Below, in pieces: positions 1 to 5,820 of a stretch of 5,820 bases of DNA (position 1 is its first letter; each line of letters starts with the position of its first letter). Location: contig CAMPJM010000280.1 of assembly GCA_946886805.1 (NCBI GenBank), positions 1-5,820 of the forward strand, read 5' to 3'. The notes beneath the pieces were generated by a model. The model was given only the letters and a program-made list of their open reading frames with translations, had not been told where the DNA came from and searched no databases. The translations under genes were made by a program, and so were the position numbers. This stretch comes from an uncultured Flammeovirgaceae bacterium. Its GTDB lineage: Bacteria > Bacteroidota > Bacteroidia > Cytophagales > Cyclobacteriaceae.

Positions 1-1539
1 TTCGAAGTCAGCTTCAGGGGCATTGTAGATGTTAATTATTTGCTCTACAGGATTATCGCAACCTGTTAATAAATCCATCGCTGTCAAGCTAACCCTATAT
101 GCCCCTGGTTGGCCAAGGGAAAATTCAAAAAGTTCATTAATATCAATTGTGGTTTCAGTCTGTATTACTGAGTTATCTGATAATCGTAATAATCTCCACG
201 TATATTCTGGTGTGGCGCCAGTTGGAACAGTTGTTTGGTTTGCAATTGAAAAATCGTAAGCATCGCCTACCATTTCACAAAAATCAACATTAGTGGTTAT
301 GTTCATTCCCGCTCCCTCATCAACGGAAATCTCCATCTTAGGTGTTGGAGCCTTTATTATTTCGATATCTTTGGTGAGCTTTGCAATGCAAGACCCAGCA
401 ACGTTATTGTCAGTAACCGTTAATGTGGCCTTATATATGCCAGGATATGTAAAATCCTTTGTACTAATATTTTTCCCTGTAATATTAGCTATTGGATCGG
501 CTCCAAGGGGAACTTCAAAAGACCATTCATACGAATAACCATTTGGTGTTGAATTATTAAAAAACACTGTCTCCCCAGGGCAAAACTGTGAGCTTTCCGA
601 TCCTCCGTAAGAGCCTTCTCTAATCGTAAATTGCGGTTTAGGAGAATCTACAATGATAATTCTGGCTGTTGTATAAACAAATGCACTGTCACCATTGTTT
701 AGATCCCCGTTAAGCGGATTAAAAGCGCCATCAGCCAAATTGACATCGTAAGGATTACATTGATTCCAATTTCTTAAAGTAACAACAAATTCTTTTCCAA
801 CATCAGCAATTGTTGTGGTTGAAGGCACATAAATATTGTCACTTATTTGTCCTGCAGAAGTTACTGGATAAACAGGAGGATTATTTTTAAAAGGATAGGT
901 ATGAGTGCTACCGTTCACTTCTACTCCTGGAATCCTGTTTAAAGGGTTACCTGTTCCGTACTCCCACTGAATCCATCTTGGTGCATCATTTGGCGTAGCG
1001 GTCTCATTTGGATCCATACAGTTCCATTGACTGTTATCCACAAAATTGATGTTTGCTGCATTTCCATAACACACTCTAAATACAAAAGGATCAATAGATA
1101 ACTTACCATCTGCAGGGTTGTCAGTATCCCAGACCGTAATTTTTTGTTCTTGTTCAGTTTCTCCACATGGAACACCATTTGCTTCAACATAGGCTATTAC
1201 TCTATATGTGCACACCCCCTCATCTTTTTGATAAGTATGGGTAAAAGTTTCCTGAAAATTGGGACTTGTAGCATCAATTCTATCCAAAGTTCCGTCACCC
1301 CAATCCACTACAACTTTAACAGGTAATTCCAAACCTGCGTACCGGATTTCCCACTCGGGGTCTATTGGAGCGCAGCCTTTAGAAAATTTCATAAAGTTTC
1401 CCTTATCAGCATAATTGCAAGACTGACCTAAAGCAGAAAAACTCAAACAAAAAATACAGAAGAAGCCTGCTATAACAAATAGAAAACATCTAGTGTTAGC
1501 TTTAGCCTTTTTACTTTCTTCCTCTCTTATAAATCTCAT
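1..1539 (-). CDS. Secreted multi-PKD-domain protein, N-terminal part (C-terminus outside window)
   Basis: The minus strand is open for 513 codons, from an ATG at 1539 to the window edge, with no stop. Residues 1-39 look like a Sec signal peptide: a long charged n-region (residues 1-17, REEESKKAKAN), a hydrophobic core (about 19-35, FLFVIAGFFCIFCLSF) and a likely cleavage site near ALGQ-S. The first PKD-like module (about 40-125) has the classic VDWGDGT at 78-84 and a THTY strand at 100-103. Weaker Ig/PKD-like modules follow at about 150-300 (WIQWEYGTG), 315-400 (YEWSFEV, then YPGIYKATLTVTD) and 410-510 (YTWRLLRLSD, then PGAYRVSLTAMD). PKD modules are beta-sandwich folds found in extracellular adhesins and enzymes. 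In Bacteroidota such proteins often end in a type IX secretion or gliding-associated C-terminal domain, but that part is not in the window. No other ATG, GTG or TTG is available before the signal core, so the start is well fixed. The exact function is unknown; adhesion or another surface role is inference. Confidence 0.9.
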   Translation of the reverse strand, partial: MRFIREEESKKAKANTRCFLFVIAGFFCIFCLSFSALGQSCNYADKGNFMKFSKGCAPIDPEWEIRYAGLELPVKVVVDWGDGTLDRIDATSPNFQETFTHTYQKDEGVCTYRVIAYVEANGVPCGETEQEQKITVWDTDNPADGKLSIDPFVFRVCYGNAANINFVDNSQWNCMDPNETATPNDAPRWIQWEYGTGNPLNRIPGVEVNGSTHTYPFKNNPPVYPVTSAGQISDNIYVPSTTTIADVGKEFVVTLRNWNQCNPYDVNLADGAFNPLNGDLNNGDSAFVYTTARIIIVDSPKPQFTIREGSYGGSESSQFCPGETVFFNNSTPNGYSYEWSFEVPLGADPIANITGKNISTKDFTYPGIYKATLTVTDNNVAGSCIAKLTKDIEIIKAPTPKMEISVDEGAGMNITTNVDFCEMVGDAYDFSIANQTTVPTGATPEYTWRLLRLSDNSVIQTETTIDINELFEFSLGQPGAYRVSLTAMDLLTGCDNPVEQIINIYNAPEADFE

Positions 1540-2008
1540 AGTTAAAAAGCATTCTATTGGTAATACAAGATTAGAAAAACCTGCGTCAGAAAAATAATCA
1601 CAATATCATGTCTTATTACAGATGGTATGATTCTTTAGGTATTAGAAAATTAAATCAGCTCCACACATCCCGACGATCTGTTAAAGTTTAAATAATACAA
1701 TTTTTACAATGAAATTTATCCTTTCTGACCTGCCGGGATTGATAAAATGACAATGCAACGGGCAATTATTGAAAATGCTAATTTTTCCAACATGCGAAAT
1801 ATTAATGCTGATAAATGAATTTTATAAAAATGAAGCAGAGCCGAAGGGACAGGAAAAGAGAACTTTGCGAAAGGATTTATACGTTGAATAACAGCGATTT
1901 AAACTATTAAATTCTTATTTATGGATAATTAAATCATATTCAATTAAAATATTAACCTTAATGCTTTAACTTTGTACCCCGTAACATCATTGGTAAGAAT
2001 CTTTATAC
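1540..2008. other. Divergent intergenic region between the PKD protein gene and pyrG
   Basis: This 469-bp AT-rich stretch separates two divergently transcribed genes. It holds the pyrG -7 element at 1967-1974, preceded by a very AT-rich tract (about 1897-1960). For the leftward PKD gene the only -7 candidate is TAATCTTG (minus strand, 1573-1566), one mismatch from TAnnTTTG and about 26 bases before the start codon; it is weak. A 26-codon ATG-to-stop frame at 1830-1910 (plus) is very basic and has no recognisable motif, so I do not call it a gene. ATCCCG (1667-1672) and CGGGAT (1734-1739) form a loose inverted repeat with a 61-base spacer. I see no riboswitch, tRNA or terminator. Confidence 0.6.
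1967..1974 (+). promoter_or_regulatory. Putative pyrG -7 promoter element (TAACTTTG)
   Basis: TAACTTTG matches the Bacteroidota primary sigma factor -7 consensus TAnnTTTG exactly. It ends 34 bases before the pyrG ATG, so transcription starting about 5-9 bases downstream would give a leader of roughly 25-30 bases. No TTG -33 element is present at the usual 17-23 base spacing; the upstream stretch is nearly all A and T. The element is seen in the sequence; its use as a promoter is inferred. Confidence 0.6.
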
Positions 2009-3628
2009 ATGTCATCAACAAAATATATATTTGTTACGGGAGGAGTAACATCTTCTTTAGGAAAAGGAATAGTAGGTGCTTCACTCGCCAAACTACTGCA
2101 AGCCAGAGGCTTATCCGTAACCATTCAAAAATTCGATCCTTATATCAACATTGACCCCGGCACTTTAAATCCCTATGAACATGGCGAGTGTTATGTAACG
2201 GATGATGGAGCAGAAACAGATCTTGATCTGGGGCACTATGAGAGGTTTTTGAACACGCCCACTTCACAAGCCAATAATGTTACCACAGGGAGAATTTATC
2301 ATAATGTGATCACCAAAGAACGTCAGGGGGAATACCTTGGGAAGACCGTTCAGGTGGTGCCTCATATTACGGACGAAATAAAAAGAAATTTTTATGCCTT
2401 GGGAGAAACGGGGAAGTTTGATATTGTTATCACCGAAATTGGAGGTTGTGTCGGTGATATAGAATCATTGCCCTTTATTGAAGCTGTCCGTCAGGCAAGA
2501 TGGGACCTCGGCCCTAACAATTTTCTAGTAATACATTTAACGTTGGTTCCCTACCTGAAATCTGCAGGGGAATTAAAGACCAAACCTACCCAACATTCTG
2601 TAAAACAACTACTTGAAGCGGGTATTCAACCTGATATTTTGGTGTGTAGAACAGAAAAAAGACTTCCAACGGAGATAAGGAAGAAAATAGCTTTGTTCTG
2701 CAATGTTCATATTAATTCGGTTATAGAATCTATAGATGCTGAAACCATCTATGATGTTCCTTTATTGATGAGAAAGGAAAAACTGGATGAAAGGGTACTG
2801 ACAAAATTAAAACTTGCACACAAGGGCGAACCTGACATAGAACAATGGAAGGATTTTCTTGGAAGACTGAAAAACCCTACGAATGATGTGAGAATAGGGC
2901 TTATTGGTAAATATGTAGAACTCCCAGACGCCTATAAATCAATCGTAGAAAGTTTCATCCATGCCGGCGCTGTAAATGAATGTAAAGTTCATTTGAAATG
3001 GATTTCTTCTGAAGAGATTAATAAAGAAAACGTAGCTTTCTTAACCAGCGACCTGGATGGTATTCTTGTGGCTCCTGGATTTGGGGAACGGGGACTTGAA
3101 GGGAAAATAGAGGCAGTTAAAATTGCGAGAGAAAATGGTCTTCCTTTTTTCGGGATTTGCCTCGGAATGCAGTGTGCCGTAATAGAATTTGCAAGGAATG
3201 TGCTGAAATTAGAAGGCGCAAATTCGACTGAAATGAACCTCACCACTCCCCACCCGGTGATAGATATGATGGAAGATCAGAAGAACATTACCATGAAAGG
3301 TGGAACAATGCGACTGGGATCTTATCCCTGTGAACTTCAAAAAGGAAGCAAAGCCTTTCAGGTCTATGGCAAATCTAAAATTAATGAACGGCACAGGCAC
3401 AGGTATGAATTTAACAATCGTTACCTAAAGGCATTTAAAGAGGCTGGAATGATCGCATCGGGAATTAACCCCGACACGCAGTTGGTCGAGATAATGGAGA
3501 TAAAAGACCATCCATGGTTCATTGGCAGTCAATTTCATCCGGAATTAAAAAGTACTGTATTGAATCCTCATCCCCTGTTTCTGAAATTTGTAAAAGCCTG
3601 TCTGGACTATAAGAAAGAAAAGGAATAA
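2009..3628 (+). CDS. pyrG: CTP synthase (glutamine-hydrolysing)
   Basis: Complete 539-aa CTP synthase, close to the usual length of about 540 aa. It makes CTP from UTP, ATP and glutamine in the cytoplasm, the last step of pyrimidine nucleotide synthesis. The N-terminal amidoligase domain (about 1-270) has the P-loop [11 protein letters not shown] (11-21), the [12 protein letters not shown] segment, the acidic metal-site region [10 protein letters not shown] (69-78), E143 in [11 protein letters not shown], and the nucleotide-site motif KTKPTQHSV. The C-terminal class I glutamine amidotransferase domain (about 290-539) has the oxyanion loop PGFGERG (356-362), nucleophile C384 in GICLGMQ, and H510 and E512 in QFHPE, so the catalytic triad is intact. 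The start is supported because [12 protein letters not shown] lines up with the usual family N-terminus. There is no Shine-Dalgarno sequence; the bases before the ATG are AT-rich. A good -7 element lies just upstream. No convincing terminator follows, so some readthrough into yidC is possible. Identity is very secure. Confidence 0.99.
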   Translation: MSSTKYIFVTGGVTSSLGKGIVGASLAKLLQARGLSVTIQKFDPYINIDPGTLNPYEHGECYVTDDGAETDLDLGHYERFLNTPTSQANNVTTGRIYHNVITKERQGEYLGKTVQVVPHITDEIKRNFYALGETGKFDIVITEIGGCVGDIESLPFIEAVRQARWDLGPNNFLVIHLTLVPYLKSAGELKTKPTQHSVKQLLEAGIQPDILVCRTEKRLPTEIRKKIALFCNVHINSVIESIDAETIYDVPLLMRKEKLDERVLTKLKLAHKGEPDIEQWKDFLGRLKNPTNDVRIGLIGKYVELPDAYKSIVESFIHAGAVNECKVHLKWISSEEINKENVAFLTSDLDGILVAPGFGERGLEGKIEAVKIARENGLPFFGICLGMQCAVIEFARNVLKLEGANSTEMNLTTPHPVIDMMEDQKNITMKGGTMRLGSYPCELQKGSKAFQVYGKSKINERHRHRYEFNNRYLKAFKEAGMIASGINPDTQLVEIMEIKDHPWFIGSQFHPELKSTVLNPHPLFLKFVKACLDYKKEKE

Positions 3629-3735
3629 TTTATGAGGGACCGATGTGCAAATGAAATGTTTGCTAATTTGAGTGCCTGCTAGTCATATTGGTACCGAAAA
3701 ACGGATCGTGATTTGAAGGCGCTACTTATTTTAAT

Positions 3736-3753
3736 TTTAAATGTTTAGTTTTG
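3736..3753 (+). promoter_or_regulatory. Putative upstream yidC promoter (P1), first copy of an 18-bp repeat
   Basis: The 18-mer TTTAAATGTTTAGTTTTG ends in TAGTTTTG (3746-3753), an exact match to the Bacteroidota -7 consensus TAnnTTTG. It is repeated with one substitution at 3870-3887. No TTG lies 17-23 bases upstream; the nearest TTTG (3712-3715) is about 30 bases away, which is too far. A palindrome, TTCAATTGAA (3757-3766), sits at the expected transcription start. Promoter activity is inferred. Confidence 0.45.
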
Positions 3754-3768
3754 CACTTCAATTGAATA

Positions 3769-3839
3769 GTTGCAGCTCATAACGCACGACGACAGAAATA
3801 TTAAATTCATTTCTTGAGTTAAAATAATACGACTGCAAC
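3769..3839 (+). repeat. Inverted repeat GTTGCAG / CTGCAAC within the yidC leader
   Basis: GTTGCAG at 3769-3775 is the exact reverse complement of CTGCAAC at 3833-3839, with a 57-base spacer. In RNA started from the upstream element these arms could close a long stem-loop that ends before the second promoter-like copy. Seven base pairs over this distance can arise by chance, so this is a tentative structural element. Confidence 0.3.
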
Positions 3840-3869
3840 AAATTTCCTACAAGACAAGGTAGGACTTAA

Positions 3870-3887
3870 TTTAAATGTTTAATTTTG
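3870..3887 (+). promoter_or_regulatory. Putative downstream yidC promoter (P2), second copy of the 18-bp repeat
   Basis: TTTAAATGTTTAATTTTG matches the copy at 3736-3753 in 17 of 18 positions and ends in TAATTTTG (3880-3887), again a perfect TAnnTTTG. A start 5-9 bases downstream would give yidC a leader of about 107 bases that contains the 3916-3934 hairpin. No TTG -33 box is visible at normal spacing. Promoter use is inferred from the motif and position. Confidence 0.5.
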
Positions 3888-3915
3888 AAGCTTTATTAAA
3901 ACTAATGGTAAAATA

Positions 3916-3934
3916 GACTCTCCGTTGGAGAGTC
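3916..3934 (+). repeat. Perfect 8-bp hairpin in the yidC leader
   Basis: GACTCTCC (3916-3923) and GGAGAGTC (3927-3934) are exact reverse complements around a GTT loop. This is the strongest short hairpin in the non-coding DNA here. It is followed by AAATTGCTAAATA, not a T tract, so it is not a standard intrinsic terminator for the plus strand. It sits 66 bases before the yidC start codon and would lie in the leader of either predicted transcript. It could stabilise the mRNA 5' end, act as a protein-binding site, or be a DNA operator; its role is unknown. Confidence 0.6.
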
Positions 3935-3974
3935 AAATTGCTAAATATAAAGGGTTTTCTGTCTAAGCCCCAAA

Positions 3975-3995
3975 ACCTAATACCTATTACCTATT
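3975..3995 (+). repeat. Three tandem heptamers just upstream of yidC
   Basis: ACCTAAT (3975-3981), ACCTATT (3982-3988) and ACCTATT (3989-3995) form three head-to-tail 7-bp units, the first with one substitution. They end five bases before the yidC ATG, in the ribosome-binding region, where no Shine-Dalgarno sequence is seen. Copy number could vary by slippage and change the unstructured leader in front of the start codon; that is inference. Confidence 0.6.
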
Positions 3996-4000
3996 TTCCC

Positions 4001-5820
4001 ATGGATAAAAACCAATTAACCGGTTTATTGCTAATTTCTATACTTGTATTTGGATACTTTCATTTCTTTGCACCTGAACCCAAACCGCTCGAGGAACAGG
4101 AAAAGGCAAAAACTACCCAGGTACAAGTAGATACCACTTCATCACCGGCATCACCTGTTATTATAGAAGACGATTCAATAAGACAAATCCAAAATCAACA
4201 AAAATACGGTGATTTTGCGCAGGCCGCCCAAGGCACTGAAAAAGAAATAGTTCTCGAAAATGAAGATGTAAAAATTACCTTTTCAACAAAGGGGGCTGCT
4301 ATAAAATCGGTTCTACTGAAAAATTACCTGACTTATGATAAAAAACCATTGTACCTGCTCGATGAAAAGAGTAGCGACATGGATTATCTTATCAATACGA
4401 ATAATACTACTATAAACCTTTCCGATTTATTTTTTAGCAGTGAAAATAGCAACACTGCGGTAAAAGAAGGTGATACCACGCAGATTGAATTTGAGATGCA
4501 ACTCTCCGGTGGCAGATCCATCACAAAAATCTATTCCTTAGCGGGCAGCGGTTTTCAGGTAGGTCATGAAATCATATTGGATGGAATAAAAACAGACAAT
4601 AACGGTATTAATTTTCAGTGGGTAAATAACCTGAAAGAAGTTGAGGAGCATGTAGAATTAAGTAGAAAAGTGACTACGGTTAACTACTACCTGGAAGAAG
4701 AAGGATTTGATTACTTAACGGAAGCGTCAACAGAAAGAGAAGAAGAAAGATTAACACTGCCTGCAAAATGGGTTTCTATGAAGCAGAAGTTTTTCTCTTC
4801 TGCAATTATCACTGAGAACCAATTTCAAGATTTGGTTGTAGCAACTGAAATTGACCCTGCGGATTCAAACACCGTCAAAACTGCTATGACGAGTTTTCTT
4901 CTCCCTCTTTCTAATAATAATGAAGCTACTCAGGTAAGGTTCTTTTTTGGGCCAAATAATTACAAAATTTTAAAAGATGTTGCTCCAGACTTCGAAAAAA
5001 ATGTAAGTTTAGGATGGGGTCCTTTAAGCTGGATCAATAAGTTTCTGATCATTCCTATATTCCATTGGTTAGAAAACTTCATATCCAACTATGGGGTCAT
5101 TATCCTGATATTGGTAGTAATTATAAAACTACTTTTATCACCGCTCTCTTATAAGTCATACCTTTCAATGGCTAAAACTAAGGTCTTAAAACCAGAGTTG
5201 GATGCCATAAAAGAAAAACATGGTGATGACATGCAAAAAGCTCAGGCGGAGCAAATGCAGTTATACCAGAAAGTGGGTATAAATCCTATAAGCGGTTGTA
5301 TACCAATGCTATTGCAAATGCCGATTCTGTTGGCTATGTTTTACTTCTTTCCTAATTCTATAGAACTTAGACAAGAAGCATTCCTATGGGCAAGTGACCT
5401 TTCTACTTATGATACTATCTTTAATTTGCCCTTTACCATTCCATTTTATGGAAGCCACGTAAGTTTGTTTTGTTTGCTAATGACCGCTTCCCAGATATTG
5501 TATACCTGGTCAAATAGTCAAATGACCACGATCCAGGGACCTATGAAGACGATGCAGTACATTATGCCGGTAGCGTTCCTGTTTTTCTTAAACAGCTTCC
5601 CTGCAGGTCTTACATTCTATTACTTCGTATCCAACGTCTTCACTTTCGGACAGCAGGCAATTATCAAAAACTTCATTGATGAAGATAAGATAAAAGCAGT
5701 ATTGGAAGAGAACAAGAAGAGGAACGTCAATAAGAAAAAGTCTAAATTCCAAACCAGGCTTGAAGAAGCAATGAAAGCAAGCAAAGAAACTAAAAAACCT
5801 AAAGCAGAGACAAAGAAGAA
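4001..5820 (+). CDS. yidC: Membrane protein insertase YidC, C-terminus truncated by window edge
   Basis: Open for 606 codons plus 2 bases with no stop. YidC of the Oxa1/Alb3/YidC family inserts and folds inner-membrane proteins, alone or with SecYEG. Visible parts: TM1 (about 6-24, LTGLLLISILVFGYFHFF); a charged linker; a large periplasmic P1 beta domain (about 60-340); an amphipathic segment (WINKFLIIPIFHWL, from about 344); TM2 (about 364-381) with K376 where the E. coli enzyme has groove residue R366; a cytoplasmic C1 loop of charged helices (about 385-427); TM3 beginning NPISGCIPMLLQMPI (428-442); TM4 (about 487-504); TM5 with MPVAFLFFLNSFPAGL (about 521-548); and a lysine/glutamate-rich tail from about 555. 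The P1 domain marks the Gram-negative form. The start is chosen because TM1 follows directly, as in the family. Bacteroidota YidC proteins are usually a little over 600 aa, so probably only a short tail is missing. It lies 372 bp after pyrG on the same strand, with two promoter-like repeats of its own. Confidence 0.98.
   Translation, partial: MDKNQLTGLLLISILVFGYFHFFAPEPKPLEEQEKAKTTQVQVDTTSSPASPVIIEDDSIRQIQNQQKYGDFAQAAQGTEKEIVLENEDVKITFSTKGAAIKSVLLKNYLTYDKKPLYLLDEKSSDMDYLINTNNTTINLSDLFFSSENSNTAVKEGDTTQIEFEMQLSGGRSITKIYSLAGSGFQVGHEIILDGIKTDNNGINFQWVNNLKEVEEHVELSRKVTTVNYYLEEEGFDYLTEASTEREEERLTLPAKWVSMKQKFFSSAIITENQFQDLVVATEIDPADSNTVKTAMTSFLLPLSNNNEATQVRFFFGPNNYKILKDVAPDFEKNVSLGWGPLSWINKFLIIPIFHWLENFISNYGVIILILVVIIKLLLSPLSYKSYLSMAKTKVLKPELDAIKEKHGDDMQKAQAEQMQLYQKVGINPISGCIPMLLQMPILLAMFYFFPNSIELRQEAFLWASDLSTYDTIFNLPFTIPFYGSHVSLFCLLMTASQILYTWSNSQMTTIQGPMKTMQYIMPVAFLFFLNSFPAGLTFYYFVSNVFTFGQQAIIKNFIDEDKIKAVLEENKKRNVNKKKSKFQTRLEEAMKASKETKKPKAETKK

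Larger units (their letters stand above)
3629..4000 (+). other. pyrG-yidC intergenic region with structured yidC leader
   Basis: This 372-bp region has no supportable coding sequence. In order it holds two near-identical promoter-like copies (3736-3753 and 3870-3887), an inverted-repeat pair between them (3769-3775 with 3833-3839), a small CCTAC/GTAGG stem (3846-3863), a perfect 8-bp hairpin (3916-3934), and three tandem heptamers (3975-3995) ending just before the yidC start. No GC-rich stem followed by a T tract is seen after pyrG, so there is no clear intrinsic terminator. If the promoter-like elements are used, yidC has its own transcription with leaders of about 240 and 107 bases. Confidence 0.6.

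Noticed and set aside
29..538. Plus-strand open frames at the left end of the window
   Set aside because: They are antisense to the PKD protein gene, whose minus-strand frame is uninterrupted and has clear domain motifs.
939..1190. Minus-strand open frame inside the PKD gene region
   Set aside because: It lies in another frame of the longer continuous gene covering 1-1539, which has a signal peptide and PKD motifs.
1830..1910. Small plus-strand frame of 26 codons beginning MKQSRRDRKRE
   Set aside because: Very basic, short, with no ribosome-binding site, no promoter-like element nearby and no recognisable family; likely chance in AT-rich spacer DNA.
2989..3400. Two minus-strand open frames opposite pyrG
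   Set aside because: Both are antisense to the conserved glutaminase domain of pyrG and show no family features.
3647..3663. GCAAA/TTTGC inverted repeat shortly after the pyrG stop, as a terminator
   Set aside because: Only 5 bp, AT-rich, 7-base loop and no T tract after it; too weak for an intrinsic terminator.
3694..3704. CCG-AAAAA-CGG hairpin after pyrG
   Set aside because: A three-base-pair stem with no T tract has no meaning on its own.

Overview
The window looks like chromosomal DNA from a member of the Bacteroidota, most likely Flavobacteriia. Four things point that way: an AT-rich base composition; promoter elements of the Bacteroidota type (TAnnTTTG) instead of sigma70-type boxes; no Shine-Dalgarno sequence in front of any gene; and a pyrG gene followed on the same strand by yidC, next to a secreted PKD-repeat protein. 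As I recall, pyrG-yidC adjacency is common in flavobacteria, but I could not check this here. The species cannot be named from the window.

Layout: (1) Positions 1-1539, minus strand, hold the first 513 codons of a large exported protein with a signal peptide and about four PKD/Ig-like modules; its C-terminus lies off the left edge. (2) Positions 1540-2008 are a divergent intergenic region with a good -7 element for pyrG and no convincing gene. (3) Positions 2009-3628, plus strand, encode a complete CTP synthase (pyrG, 539 aa). (4) Positions 3629-4000 are a leader and intergenic region with two near-identical promoter-like repeats 134 bp apart, a perfect 8-bp hairpin, and three tandem heptamers that end five bases before the next start codon. 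(5) Positions 4001-5820, plus strand, encode the membrane insertase YidC (yidC), cut by the right edge after 606 codons, probably close to its natural end.

The genes do not form one pathway. pyrG makes CTP for nucleic acid and phospholipid synthesis. yidC inserts proteins into the inner membrane. The divergent PKD protein is probably exported to the cell surface or medium. I see no mobile element, CRISPR array, tRNA or rRNA, and no clear new system in the coding regions. The most interesting non-coding signal is the structured, apparently two-promoter leader upstream of yidC.
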